DNA from: Streptacidiphilus sp. 4-A2
GTDB taxonomy: Bacteria > Actinomycetota > Actinomycetes > Streptomycetales > Streptomycetaceae
DNA: 64,000 nucleotides
Assembly (NCBI GenBank): GCA_014284505.1
Contig: JAAFYY010000001.1
Coordinates: 4,030,001 to 4,094,000, forward strand
Direction: 5' to 3'
Shown here: piece after piece, positions 35,990 through 44,950 of the stretch
Position numbering within the stretch: the first letter of the stretch is position 1
Layout: the number at the start of each line of letters is the position of its first letter
Translations under genes and position numbers: made by a program
The notes under the pieces: generated by a model
What the model was told of the DNA's origin: nothing
What the model saw: only the letters and a program-made list of their open reading frames with translations
The model's database searches: none

Positions 35990-37306
35990 ATGCCGCCCGA
36001 GACGCCACCGCCCGCTCCCCACTCCCTCACCAGCGGATCGGCGGCGACCCCGGCGCTCGCGCCGCTGCGGCACCCGGCGTTCCGGATGCTGCTGGCGGGG
36101 CGGGGCATCAACACGATCGGGAACGGCGTGGCGCCGATGGCCCTGGCCTTCGCGGTGCTCGACCTGACCCACTCGATCGGCGACCTGGGGCTGGTGGTCG
36201 GCTCGCGCTCACTCTGCAATGTGCTGTTCCTGCTGTTCGGCGGGGTGCTCGCGGACCGGCTGCCGCGGCACCTGGTGCTGGTCGGCTCCGGGCTGCTGAG
36301 CGCGGCCACCCAGGCCGCCGTGGCCGCGCTGGTGCTGACGCACGACGCGACCGTGCCGCTGCTGATGGCGCTCTCCGCCGCGAACGGGCTGTTCTCGGCG
36401 CTGGCGCAGCCGGCCTCCGCCGCGCTGGCGCCGCAGACCGTGCCCGCGGAGCTGCGCCGGTCGGCCAACGCGCTGAACCGGATGACGGCCAACTCGGCGC
36501 AGATCCTCGGGGCCTCCCTGGGCGGATGCTGGTGGCGCTGGTGGGCCGGGCTGGGGCTGGTGGTGGACGCCGCGAGCTTCGCGCTCTCCTCGCTGTGCTT
36601 CCTGCTGGTGCGGATCCCCGCAGGCACAAGCGCAGGCGCAGGCGCCGCTGCCGGGGCTCCGGCGGAGAGGCCCGGACTGATCGCCGAGTTGCGGGAGGGG
36701 TGGGACGAGTTCGTCTCCCGCACCTGGGTCTGGGTGGTGGTCGTGGCCTTCGGCTTCCTCAACGCGGCCTACAGCGGCTCGTCCCAGGTGCTGGGGCCGA
36801 GCATCGCGGCCCGCAGCTTCGGCAGCGGCGGCTGGGGCCTCGTACTGGCCTGCCAGACCGCCGGGATGGTGGCCGGTGGTGTCCTGGCGCTGCGGATCAG
36901 GCCCCGGCACCTGCTGCGGGTCGGGGTGGCCTGCATCGGGGCCGAGGCGCTGATGCCGCTGGGCCTGGCCCTGGGGGCGCCGGTGTCCGCGCTGGCGGCG
37001 ACCGGCTTCCTCTGCGGCATCTGCGTGGAACAGTTCGGCGTGGCCTGGGAGACCTCGCTCCAGCAGGAGATCCCCGCGGACCGGCTGGCCCGGGTCTACT
37101 CGTACGACATGGTCGGCTCCTTTGTCGCCATCCCGCTGGCCCAGGTCGCGACCGGGCCGCTGGCCGAGGTGCTCGGCACCCGGGCGTCGCTGCTGGGCGC
37201 GGCCGCGGTGGTCGCGCTCTGCACGGTCTGCATGCTCGCCGTGCCCGATGTGCGCGGGCTGCGGGTCCGCGGCGGCCCGGTGGAGGACCAGGCCGCCGCC
37301 CGGTGA
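35990..37306 (+). CDS. MFS transporter, exporter type (MFS_3 / EntS-like)
   Basis: A 438-residue protein with about twelve hydrophobic segments, starting MPPETPPPAPHSLTSGSAAT. GRGINTIGNGVAPMALAFAV, GVLADRLPRHLVLVGSGLLS (the loop 2-3 motif G-x3-D-R-x-x-R) and RRSANALNRMTANSAQILGA are typical of the family that exports siderophores and drugs. Residues near 180-186 read GGCWWRWWAGLG, where relatives have a GGLLVALVGPGWG-like sequence; this suggests two nearby compensating frame errors (36525-36560). No substrate is evident. Confidence 0.85.
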   Translation: MPPETPPPAPHSLTSGSAATPALAPLRHPAFRMLLAGRGINTIGNGVAPMALAFAVLDLTHSIGDLGLVVGSRSLCNVLFLLFGGVLADRLPRHLVLVGSGLLSAATQAAVAALVLTHDATVPLLMALSAANGLFSALAQPASAALAPQTVPAELRRSANALNRMTANSAQILGASLGGCWWRWWAGLGLVVDAASFALSSLCFLLVRIPAGTSAGAGAAAGAPAERPGLIAELREGWDEFVSRTWVWVVVVAFGFLNAAYSGSSQVLGPSIAARSFGSGGWGLVLACQTAGMVAGGVLALRIRPRHLLRVGVACIGAEALMPLGLALGAPVSALAATGFLCGICVEQFGVAWETSLQQEIPADRLARVYSYDMVGSFVAIPLAQVATGPLAEVLGTRASLLGAAAVVALCTVCMLAVPDVRGLRVRGGPVEDQAAAR

Positions 37307-37375
37307 CGGCCCCGGCCTGACACCGCCTGCCGAAGCGCCGCCCACTGAAGGGGCCCTCCACCGAAAGGCCGTCCG

Positions 37376-37440
37376 CCGAGAGGGTGACGGCGGGGAGGGT
37401 GACGGCCGAGCGAGAGGGTGACGACCGAGGGGTGACGGCC
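37376..37440. repeat. Imperfect GAGGGTGACGGC repeats
   Basis: Four to five copies of a GGTGACGGC/GGTGACGACC unit follow the MFS gene and end just before the convergent sirtuin stop. No gene is seen in 37307-37445. Confidence 0.5.
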
Positions 37441-37445
37441 GGCCT

Positions 37446-38197
37446 TCAGTCCAGGCTCCGCCCGTGTTCGGCGGCGATGCGGCGGAGCAGCGCGGGCAGC
37501 GCCGTGCCGATGGGCTCCCGGACGGTCTCGGTGGCCTGCTCGTCGTAGGGGTGGGTTCGGCGTTGACGATGGTCACCGCGGCGCCGCCGGCCAGGGCGAG
37601 GTCGACCAGCCCGGCGGCCGGGTGGACCGTCAGCGAGGTACCGACGGCGATCAGCAGGTCGCAGCCGATGGCGATGCTCCGGGCCTGGTCCAGGACCACG
37701 GGGTCGAGCTGCTCGCCGAACATGACGGTGCCGGGTTTGAGGATGCCGCCGCAGGCGGGGCAGGCCGGGTCCGGCTCCCCGGCGCGGACCCGGTCCAGCA
37801 CGGCGGCCATGTCGCTGCGGGCGCGGCAGCCCAGGCACTGGACCCGCCGGGCGGTGCCGTGCAGCTCCAGCACCTTGCGGGCGCTGACGCCGCCGAGCTG
37901 GTGCAGCCCGTCGACGTTCTGGGTGAGGATCCGCAGCGGGATGCCGGTGCGTTCGAACGCGGCCAGGGCACGGTGGGCGGCGTTGGGCCGGGCGTCCAGC
38001 ACCCCGACGTCGATCCGCATCTGCCAGGCCTTGCGGCGCACGGCGGTGTCGGCTCGGTAGGGCGCGAGGGTGACCAGCTTCTCGGCGTCCGGGTCGCGCC
38101 GCCACAGGCCGTTGGGGCCGCGGTAGTCGGGGATGCCGGAGTCGGTGGACAGGCCGGCTCCGCTGAGGACGGCGACCAGGGGAAGCGTCGGTGACAT
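37446..38197 (-). CDS. NAD-dependent protein deacylase, sirtuin (frameshifted)
   Basis: A SIR2 enzyme of about 250 residues that removes acyl groups from lysines using NAD. Motifs: VAVLSGAGLSTDSGIPDYRG, LRILTQNVDGLHQLGGVSAR, the ELHGT catalytic histidine, and the four-cysteine zinc site (CLGCRARS and CPACGG). VMFGEQLDPVVLDQA and LIAVGTSLTVHPAAGLVDLA follow. Near 37555 the frame changes; the end is RRIAAEHGRSLD. The ATG at 38197 opens MSPTLPLVAVLSGAG. It is divergent from the CDF gene, with a palindrome in between. Confidence 0.92.
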
Positions 38198-38277
38198 GGG
38201 GGAACGGTAGGGCCGGGGCGGTGCGGCGGCGAGCGGGTTTCCGCGGCCGGGGTGTCCGGCCGGATCCGCCGCCGAAC

Positions 38278-38297
38278 ACATGAAAGATTCTTCATGT
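38278..38297. promoter_or_regulatory. Candidate ArsR/SmtB-type metal operator
   Basis: ACATGAA-AGATTC-TTCATGT: a perfect inverted repeat with seven-base arms and a six-base centre. It contains TGAA-N6-TTCA, the core bound by SmtB/CzrA zinc sensors. TACAGT at 38305-38310 could be the -10 box, with the palindrome lying over the -35 region, as expected for repression. It precedes the CDF exporter by 72 bases. Confidence 0.65.
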
Positions 38298-38369
38298 ATT
38301 CGGGTACAGTGGGCTGAGTCCAGGTTTCCGTGCGGCTCGGCCGCGCGACCACGATCGAGGAGGTTCCCG

Positions 38370-39455
38370 GTGAGCCAGGTCCACCAGCATCCGCACGACG
38401 GGACCGACCACAGCCGGTCCGGCCACGGCGACCACGGGCACACCGAGCACAAGCACGACGACGGACACGGGCAGGACACACACGGGCACGACGGCCACGG
38501 CCACGGCCACGGCGGCCACAGCCACGGGGTGTCGGCCGACGCGGACCGCCGCTATCTGGTCGCCGCGCTCATGCTGATCTGCGGGTACATGGTCGGCGAG
38601 GTGATCCTCGGCATCCTGGCCCACTCGCTGGCGCTGATCTCCGACGCCGGGCACATGCTCACCGACGCCGCCTCACTGGTGCTCGCGCTGATCGCGATGC
38701 GGCTGGCGGCCCGGCCCGCGCAGGGCTCGCTGACCTTCGGGCTGAAGCGCGCCGAGATCCTGTCCGCCCAGGCCAACGGGATCACCCTGCTCGCCCTGGG
38801 CACGGTGTTCACCTATGAGGCGATCCGCCGGCTGCTCGCCCCGCCGTCGGTGGAGGGCGGCGTGGTGCTGGCCACGGCGCTGGTCGGGATCGTGGTGAAT
38901 GTGCTCGCGGCCTGGCTGATCTCCCGGGCGAACCGCAGCAGCCTGAATGTCGAGGGGGCCTACCAGCACATCCTCAATGACGCCTGGGCGTTCATCGCCA
39001 CCGCCCTGGCCGGGCTGGTGGTGCTGCTGACCGGCTTCGCCCGGGCCGACGCGATCGCCACCCTGGTCGTCGCGGTGCTGATGTTCCACGCTGGGTACGG
39101 CCTGGTCCGGGAGTCCGGCCGGATCTTCCTGGAGGCCGCTCCGGCGGGCCTGGACCCCGACGCCATCGGTGCGCAACTGGCGGCCGAGCCGGGTGTGGTG
39201 GAGGTGCACGACCTGCATGTCTGGACGATCACCTCGGGCTACCCGGCGCTGTCCGCGCATGTGCTGGTGCGCGACGACCTGGACTGCCACGCGGTGCGGC
39301 TGCGGCTGGAGACGGCACTGAGGTCGGACCACCGGATCGAGCACACTACGCTCCAGGTGGACCATGCGACCCCGGAGCTGCTGCAACTCGGCTTGGAGGC
39401 GGACCCGCACTGCGTGGATCCGCACGGCAGCCCGCACCGGGCGCAGCGCGGGTAG
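38370..39455 (+). CDS. Cation diffusion facilitator metal exporter (CzcD/ZitB type)
   Basis: A 361-residue zinc/cadmium-type proton antiporter. The GTG at 38370 follows GAGGAGG. The N-terminal 50 residues are very rich in His, Asp and Gly (HGHDGHGHGHGGHSHG), a cytoplasmic metal-binding segment. Six hydrophobic helices follow; SLALISDAGHMLTDAASLVL (helix 2, H-x3-D) and AYQHILNDAWAFIATALAGL (helix 5, H-x3-D) provide the tetrahedral transport site. The C-terminal domain (VVEVHDLHVWTITSGYPALS) is the ferredoxin-like dimer. Regulation by an SmtB-like protein is suggested by the operator, though no such gene is adjacent. Confidence 0.92.
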   Translation: MSQVHQHPHDGTDHSRSGHGDHGHTEHKHDDGHGQDTHGHDGHGHGHGGHSHGVSADADRRYLVAALMLICGYMVGEVILGILAHSLALISDAGHMLTDAASLVLALIAMRLAARPAQGSLTFGLKRAEILSAQANGITLLALGTVFTYEAIRRLLAPPSVEGGVVLATALVGIVVNVLAAWLISRANRSSLNVEGAYQHILNDAWAFIATALAGLVVLLTGFARADAIATLVVAVLMFHAGYGLVRESGRIFLEAAPAGLDPDAIGAQLAAEPGVVEVHDLHVWTITSGYPALSAHVLVRDDLDCHAVRLRLETALRSDHRIEHTTLQVDHATPELLQLGLEADPHCVDPHGSPHRAQRG

Positions 39456-39674
39456 CTCTGGCGCGCACCGCCTTCTCACAGATTTGGTCCCTGTACGGTC
39501 CGCCAACCCTCGCGTTACCAATCTGTAATAATCTTATATCGGTCATATGTGGACATACTGGAAGATCGGGTCTCCCCAAGCCCGGCACACTTGCAGGACG
39601 CTTAGGCGCCCACCAACTAACGTGACCGGCGCAGGATGCAAGCTTTCCAGGCTGGCCGGAGCTACTGAGGACCG

Positions 39675-40409
39675 ATGACACAGAAGAAGCCTTCGAGCAC
39701 CGATCGGCGCCGAATAGCCCAGGAGAAGATCGCCGCCCAGCGGAAGATCGAGGCCCGCCGCCAGCGGAACGTGACCATCGCCTGGGTCGTGGGTGGCGTC
39801 ATCCTCATCGCCGGCGCCGGCACCGCCGCCTGGAGCGCCATCAGCACCACGAACAAGCAGCACGCGTCGGCCGCGGCCAGCGCGCAGGCCACCGACCCCT
39901 CCATCGACAAGAACACCTCGCTGCTCGCCAGCACCGCGCACCAGTCCGACGGCGCCACCGTCGACGGCGTGGTCGGCAGCAACGAGATGGAGAACCTGGC
40001 CTACCACATCCACGCCCACCTAACGATCTACGTCAACGGCGTGCAGAAGACCATCCCGTACGGCATCGGGATCATCCCGCCGTACAGCCTGGACACCTCC
40101 AGCGGCAGCCCCTTCGTCAGCGGCGGTAGCGCGTACTACTACCTGCACACGCACGACGAGACCGGCATCATCCACATCGAGTCGCCCAACAGCCACGTCT
40201 ACACCCTGGGCAACTTCTTCGACGTGTGGAAGGAGCCGCTGAGCAGCACCCAGGTCGGCCCGGCCAAGGGCACGGTCACGGTGTACGTCGACGGCAAGGT
40301 CTACACCGGCGACCCGGACAGCATCACCCTGACCAAGTACAAGAACATCCAGCTGGACGTCGGCACCAATGTGCCGTTCAAGAACTTCAGCTGGCCCTCG
40401 GGCTACTAG
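39675..40409 (+). CDS. Membrane-anchored protein with histidine motifs, unknown function
   Basis: An intact 244-residue protein starting MTQKKPSSTDRRRIAQEKIA. A basic cytoplasmic segment is followed by one helix (residues about 34-56) and an extracytoplasmic domain. The domain has two conserved-looking histidine clusters: NLAYHIHAHLTIYVNGVQKT and YYLHTHDETGIIHIESPNSH, then YTLGNFFDVWKEPL. Similar HIHAHL/LHTHD-IIH proteins occur in other actinomycetes as I recall, with no function known to me. The six to seven histidines could bind copper or zinc. The next gene, 30 bases downstream, encodes a PCuAC-like protein, which supports a metal-related role. Confidence 0.75.
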   Translation: MTQKKPSSTDRRRIAQEKIAAQRKIEARRQRNVTIAWVVGGVILIAGAGTAAWSAISTTNKQHASAAASAQATDPSIDKNTSLLASTAHQSDGATVDGVVGSNEMENLAYHIHAHLTIYVNGVQKTIPYGIGIIPPYSLDTSSGSPFVSGGSAYYYLHTHDETGIIHIESPNSHVYTLGNFFDVWKEPLSSTQVGPAKGTVTVYVDGKVYTGDPDSITLTKYKNIQLDVGTNVPFKNFSWPSGY

Positions 40410-40439
40410 GGCCGTTCTGACTGACGGGCGGGGACACAC

Positions 40440-41153
40440 ATGACCGACGATCAGGACCGTGCCGGAGAGCTCGGCGCCGGGCCGCGGGCAGCTGAGCCGC
40501 AAAGGGCTGAGCAGCTCACGGCTGAGCAGCCCACGGCCGAGCAGCTCACGGCCGACGCCGAGCTGGAGGCACTGGAACGCGAGGCCGCGGAGCTGGAACA
40601 GCGCTCGGCCCGGCGTGGCGGGCTGCCCGGCGCGCGGCGGATGCTGCTGCTCCAGGCGCCGGTCCTGATCGCGGTCGCGGTGGTGCTGCTGCTGTGGAGC
40701 CGGGGCACCCCGGTCGCCACCGCGCCCGCCGCCACCACGGCGGCGGCCCCGGCGAAGGTCGGCATGGTCAACGCCTACCTGACCCCGCCCAGCGACGGCA
40801 CGGTCCGGGCCTATGTGGTGATCAGGAACAACGGCGGCTCCCCGGACCGCCTGGTCGGCGCGTCCAGCCCCTGGGCCACCAGCATCTCGCTGGCCCAGGG
40901 CTCCTCCCCAGCCTCGCTGCCGTGGATCACCGTCCCCGCGCACGGCTCGGTGACGCTCAAGCCGGGCGGCTACAGCATCGTGCTCTCCGGGCTGACCCGG
41001 ACCCCGAAGGCGGGCGACACCATCCAGCTGAACCTGAACTTCGCGAGCTCGGGCACGGTGTTCGTGTTCGCTCCGGAGGGCCCGTCCGGCAGCCTCACCG
41101 TCGAGGACGTGATGGACGCCATGAAGCACATGGACAAGCTCCCCCCGCAGTAG
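40440..41153 (+). CDS. Membrane-anchored PCuAC-like (DUF461) protein without the usual copper ligands
   Basis: An intact 237-residue protein. An acidic cytoplasmic segment with three TAEQ repeats (residues 26-38) leads to one helix (about 67-86) and an extracytoplasmic PCuAC fold: VRAYVVIRNNGGSPDRLVGA, then VPAHGSVTLKPGGYSIVLSG and AGDTIQLNLNFASSGTVFVF. Canonical PCuAC proteins carry H(M)-x10-M-x21-H-x-M. Here the first His/Met are replaced (ATSISLAQGSSPASL) and GGYH-x-M reads GGYSIVL, so the classical Cu(I) site is absent. The C terminus has MDAMKHMDKLPPQ, with three Met and one His, a possible alternative site. It is likely an operon with the preceding gene. Confidence 0.8.
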   Translation: MTDDQDRAGELGAGPRAAEPQRAEQLTAEQPTAEQLTADAELEALEREAAELEQRSARRGGLPGARRMLLLQAPVLIAVAVVLLLWSRGTPVATAPAATTAAAPAKVGMVNAYLTPPSDGTVRAYVVIRNNGGSPDRLVGASSPWATSISLAQGSSPASLPWITVPAHGSVTLKPGGYSIVLSGLTRTPKAGDTIQLNLNFASSGTVFVFAPEGPSGSLTVEDVMDAMKHMDKLPPQ

Positions 41154-41169
41154 CGGGGCGCGACACAGT

Positions 41170-41202
41170 GAAGGGGACCGCACCCGGGGTGCGGTCCCCT
41201 TC
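41170..41202 (+). terminator. Terminator of the His-motif / PCuAC-like operon
   Basis: GAAGGGGACCGCAC pairs perfectly with GTGCGGTCCCCTTC around the loop CCGGG, starting 17 bases after the PCuAC-like stop codon. Confidence 0.9.
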
Positions 41203-41351
41203 GGCGTGTGCGGGGTCCGGAACGGGGGCGGGCGGGCATCGCCCCGAACTATACAGAGCCAAGCTCATTATTAGGTGGAATAAAAGTGAGCTACAGTCGG
41301 TTGCATTGAACCAGCTGCACCCATCTGTCGATCCACCTTCTGGAGCCGCCC

Positions 41352-43151
41352 ATGAGACCCCAAGGACCCAACTGGACTCCCCCGACCCGCGTCAAGGGAG
41401 AGCCCGCACCGCCGGCGCAGCTGCGCCGGATCATGCGGTTGTTCCGCCCCTACCGGGGCAGGCTGGCCTCGGTAGGCCTGTTCGTCGGGCTGTCCTCGCT
41501 GGTGTCGGTGGTCTCCCCGTTCCTGCTGCGGGCGGTGCTGGACACCGCCATCCCCCAGGACCGGACCGGTCTGCTGGCGCTGCTGGCGCTGGGCATGATC
41601 GCGGTCGCGGTCGCCAACTCCGTCTTCAACGTGCTGCAGACCTACATCAGCACCAGCGTCGGCCAGCGGGTCATGCACGACCTGCGGACCGGTGTCTACG
41701 CGCACCTCCAGCGAATGCCGCTGGCCTTCTTCACCCGCACCCGCACCGGTGAGGTGCAGTCGCGGATCGCCAACGACATCGGCGGCATGCAGTCGACCGT
41801 CACCAGCACCGCCACCGCGCTGGTCTCCAACCTGACCACGGTCGTCGCCACGGTGGTGGCCATGGTCGCGCTGGACTGGAAGCTGACAGTGGTCTCGCTG
41901 CTGCTGCTCCCGGTGTTCGTCTGGATCAGCCGCCGGGTCGGCAACGAGCGCCGCAAGATCGCGACCGAGCGGCAGAAGCAGCTGGCCGCGATCTCCACCA
42001 TCATGGAGTCGCTGTCGGTCAGCGGCATCCTGCTGGGCCGCACCATGGGCCGCTCGCGGGCGCTGACCGCGGACTTCCCGGGAGTCGGACGGGCTGGCCG
42101 ACCTGGAGGTCCGCGCCGACATGGCCGGGCGCTGGCGGCAGTCCACCATTCAGATCATCATGTCCGCCATGCCCGCGGTGATCTACTGGGCGGCCGGGCT
42201 CGGGGCGCACCACGGCGGCACGGTGTCCATCGGCACCCTGGTCGCTTTCACCACGCTCCAGCAGAGCCTGTTCCGCCCGGCGGTGCAGCTGCTCCAGGTG
42301 GGGGTGTCAGTGCAGGTGTCGCTGGCGCTGTTCCAGCGGATCTTCGAGTACCTGGACCTGGTTCCCGACATCACCGAGCGCCCGGAGCCGCTCACCCCCG
42401 CCCGGGTGCGCGGCGAGGTGCGCTTCGAGGACGTCTCCTTCCGCTACGACCCGGAGCAGGCCAGGCCGACGCTGGACCGGATCGACCTGGTCGTCCCGGC
42501 CGGCAGCAGCCTGGCCGTCGTCGGCGAGACCGGATCCGGCAAGACCACGCTCAGCTATCTGGTCCCGCGGCTGTACGACGTGACCGGCGGCCGGGTCAGC
42601 GTCGACGGCATGGATGTGCGCGACCTGAGCTTCGAGGCCCTGGCCGACGCGGTGGGCGTGGTCTCCCAGGAGACCTACCTCTTCCATGCCTCGGTGGCCG
42701 AGAACCTGCGTTTCGCCAAGCCGGACGCGACCGACGAGGAGCTGCATGCCGCCGCCGCGCGGCGCAGATCCACGACCACATCGCCGGACTGCCCGAGGGC
42801 TACGACACGGTCGTGGGCGAACGCGGCTACCGCTTCTCCGGCGGCGAGAAGCAGCGGCTGGCGATCGCGCGGACCATTCTGCGCGACCCGCCGGTGCTGG
42901 TCCTGGACGAGGCCACCAGCGCCCTGGACACGCAGACCGAGCTCGCGGTGCAGACCGCCATCGACACCCTCTCCCGGGGGCGGACCACGCTGACGATCGC
43001 TCACCGGCTGTCCACCGTACGCAACGCGGACCAGATCGCCGTGCTGGACGCCGGCGAGGTGGTGGAACTGGGTACCCATGAGGAGCTGATGGCCCTGGAC
43101 GGCCACTACGCGGCGCTGGTCTCCAGGGACGGGTCCATGGCGGACGTGTGA
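41352..43151 (+). CDS. ABC transporter, fused membrane and ATPase domains (two frameshifts)
   Basis: A half-transporter of about 600 residues, exporter type. Six hydrophobic helices (residues 30-320) with [20 protein letters not shown] are followed by an ATPase domain: Walker [17 protein letters not shown]-loop [13 protein letters not shown], signature [15 protein letters not shown], Walker [14 protein letters not shown] and switch [12 protein letters not shown]. The frame is lost near 42080 and regained near 42765. An AT-rich stretch at 41255-41300 lies upstream and may contain the promoter. The substrate is unknown; it would work as a homodimer or with a partner not seen here. Confidence 0.9.
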   Translation: MRPQGPNWTPPTRVKGEPAPPAQLRRIMRLFRPYRGRLASVGLFVGLSSLVSVVSPFLLRAVLDTAIPQDRTGLLALLALGMIAVAVANSVFNVLQTYISTSVGQRVMHDLRTGVYAHLQRMPLAFFTRTRTGEVQSRIANDIGGMQSTVTSTATALVSNLTTVVATVVAMVALDWKLTVVSLLLLPVFVWISRRVGNERRKIATERQKQLAAISTIMESLSVSGILLGRTMGRSRALTADFPGVGRAGRPGGPRRHGRALAAVHHSDHHVRHARGDLLGGRARGAPRRHGVHRHPGRFHHAPAEPVPPGGAAAPGGGVSAGVAGAVPADLRVPGPGSRHHRAPGAAHPRPGARRGALRGRLLPLRPGAGQADAGPDRPGRPGRQQPGRRRRDRIRQDHAQLSGPAAVRRDRRPGQRRRHGCARPELRGPGRRGGRGLPGDLPLPCLGGREPAFRQAGRDRRGAACRRRAAQIHDHIAGLPEGYDTVVGERGYRFSGGEKQRLAIARTILRDPPVLVLDEATSALDTQTELAVQTAIDTLSRGRTTLTIAHRLSTVRNADQIAVLDAGEVVELGTHEELMALDGHYAALVSRDGSMADV

Positions 43152-43260
43152 TTGTCGCCCGCCGAGGGTGCGACCGGCGGCGCCGGGGGCAGGGATGTAC
43201 AGGTGACGGACGGTCAGCCCCCGTCCGGTGAGCCGGTTCCGACCCGAAGGGCGCTAGCTG

Positions 43261-44263
43261 ATGGCACCATCCCGTTCCACCTGGGCGCGTCGCGCCGCGG
43301 CGGGACTGCTCGGCACCACTACCCTGGCCGTGCTGCTGCCGCTGACCCTGGCCGGAGCTGCCACGCCTGCCTCCCCCACTCCCGGCCTGCCGTTCACCCG
43401 GCTGTTCCGCCCGCCGTCCGTCCCGCGGCCCGCACGGCCGCCCGGCCCGCCGTGCGCTCCACCGCCGGGCGGATGTGCGTCTCGGCGGCGTACCCCGCGC
43501 TCGCCGCCCGGATGGAAGCCGACATCGCCGCCGCGCTGCGCGGCCGCACCGACACCGTGGCGGTCGGCGTCCGGGACCGGCTCACCGGGGTGACCTGCGA
43601 GCTGCACGGCTCCCGGCACTTCGACTCGGCCAGCGCGGTCAAGGCGACGGTGATGGCGGCGGTGCTGCGCCGGGCCCAGGAGCAGCACCGCGACCTCACC
43701 GCCGACGAGGCCCGGGAGCTGCGGGCGATGATCACCTACTCGGACAACGACGCCACCACCGCGCTGTGGACGGATCTGGGGCGGGCCCGCTTCTCGGCGT
43801 TCCTGAGGCTGGCCGGGATGGCCTCCACCCTGCCCGGCTACGACACCTACTGGGGGCTGACGCAGATCACCGGGGCCGACGAGATGCGCCTGCTGGACGC
43901 GCTGACGGATCGCCAGGACGTGCTGACGGGGCGCTGGCGGGCGTACGCGCTGGAGCTGATGGCGGAGGTGATCGACGAACAGCGCTGGGGCACGCCGTAC
44001 GGGACGCCGGCCGGGTGACCGCACACAACAAGAACGGCTGGCTGCCGCGCGCCGACCGCGGCTGGCGGGTGCACAGTCTCGGGGTGTTCACCGGCTCCGG
44101 GCGCGACTACCGGATGGCGGTGCTGACCGACGACAACCCGGACATGAACTACGGGGTGGACACCATCCAGCGGGTGGCCCTGGCGGTGCACCATGATCTG
44201 TACGGCGGCGACCTGGCGGCCCTGCGCCAGGCGCACGGCGGGGCCCGGAGTCACGGGAAGTGA
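43261..44263 (+). CDS. Secreted serine hydrolase, class A beta-lactamase fold (two frameshifts)
   Basis: The ATG at 43261 gives [20 protein letters not shown] and a hydrophobic stretch, a Sec-type signal with possible twin arginines. After a Pro-rich linker the frame changes (near 43450). The catalytic domain shows SASAVKATVMAAVLRRAQEQ (S-x-x-K), YSDNDATTALW (the SDN triad), and, after a second break near 44015, HNKNGWLPRADRGWRVHSLG in place of the KTG loop. The motifs match class A beta-lactamase-like proteins; whether it cleaves beta-lactams or acts on cell wall is not known. Confidence 0.85.
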
Positions 44264-44276
44264 CTCCGGGCCCCGC
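44238..44276. terminator. Terminator between the serine hydrolase and kdpC
   Basis: GCGGGGCCCGGAGTCAC and GTGACTCCGGGCCCCGC form a perfect 17-base stem with a GGGAA loop. It overlaps the hydrolase stop codon and lies 21 bases beyond the convergent kdpC stop, so it can serve both. Confidence 0.9.
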
Positions 44277-44296
44277 TGTGGTGCGCGCTTCCCGGC

Positions 44297-44918
44297 TCAG
44301 CCGAGGTTGTCGAGCGCGATGTTGAGGTTGAGCACGTCCACCCGGGGCTCGCCGAGGAAGCCGAGGTTGCGGCTCTGGGTGTACTTCTTGACCAGCGCCT
44401 GCACCTCGCTCACCGGCAGGCTGCGGGCCTTGGCGACCCGGTCGACCTGGATGTCGGCGTACTGGGGGCTGATGTCCGGGTCCAGGCCGGAGCCGGAGGA
44501 GGTGATCGCGTCCGGCGGGACCGCGCTCTCGGACACCCCGTCGAAGGCCGCGATCGCCTTCTTCAGCGCAGTGTAGTCACCGACCAGCACCTGGCTGTCG
44601 GTGCCGTTGGTGGCACCGGAGGCAGTCGGGTCGTACCCGTTGGCGCCCGCGGCCGAGGGCCGGGACTGGAAGTACTTCGGGTCCGGCTGACCGTCTTGCC
44701 GTCCTTGCTGGTGATCGTGAAGTTCTGGCCGATCAGGCTGGAACCGACGATCTTGCCATGGGACTTCACCAGCGAGCCGTTGGCCTGCGAGGAGAAGGCG
44801 ACCTGGGAGATCCGGTGATCACCAGCGGGTAGAGCAGTCCGAGGACCACGGTGAAGAGCAGCAGCAGCCGGAGGCCGGTCAGGTGGTTCCGCACCGGAGT
44901 GGGAAGGGGTTTAGCCAT
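44297..44918 (-). CDS. kdpC: Potassium-transporting ATPase KdpC subunit (two frameshifts)
   Basis: The ATG at 44918 opens MAKPLPTPVRNHLTGLRLLL and one membrane helix. KIVGSSLIGQNFT is the conserved segment after the helix; the C-terminal half reads DPDISPQYADIQVDRVAKAR and ARSLPVSEVQALVKKYTQSR, ending LNLNIALDNLG. Breaks near 44815 and 44690. KdpC assists the KdpB ATPase, raising its affinity for ATP. Last gene of the kdp operon. No kdpD or kdpE follows; instead the convergent hydrolase is reached. Confidence 0.93.
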
Positions 44919-44950
44919 GATGTGTCACACCGCTTCTCTGTGTACGCCGC

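Noticed and set aside
36209-38479. 756-codon minus-strand frame spanning the MFS exporter and sirtuin
   Set aside because: Only the part from 38197 downward encodes the sirtuin; the rest is antisense of the exporter after the frame break.
38400-38540. His-rich repeat as a possible repeat element or recombination hot spot
   Set aside because: It is the codon-level repeat of the CDF His-rich N terminus, a known feature of metal exporters.
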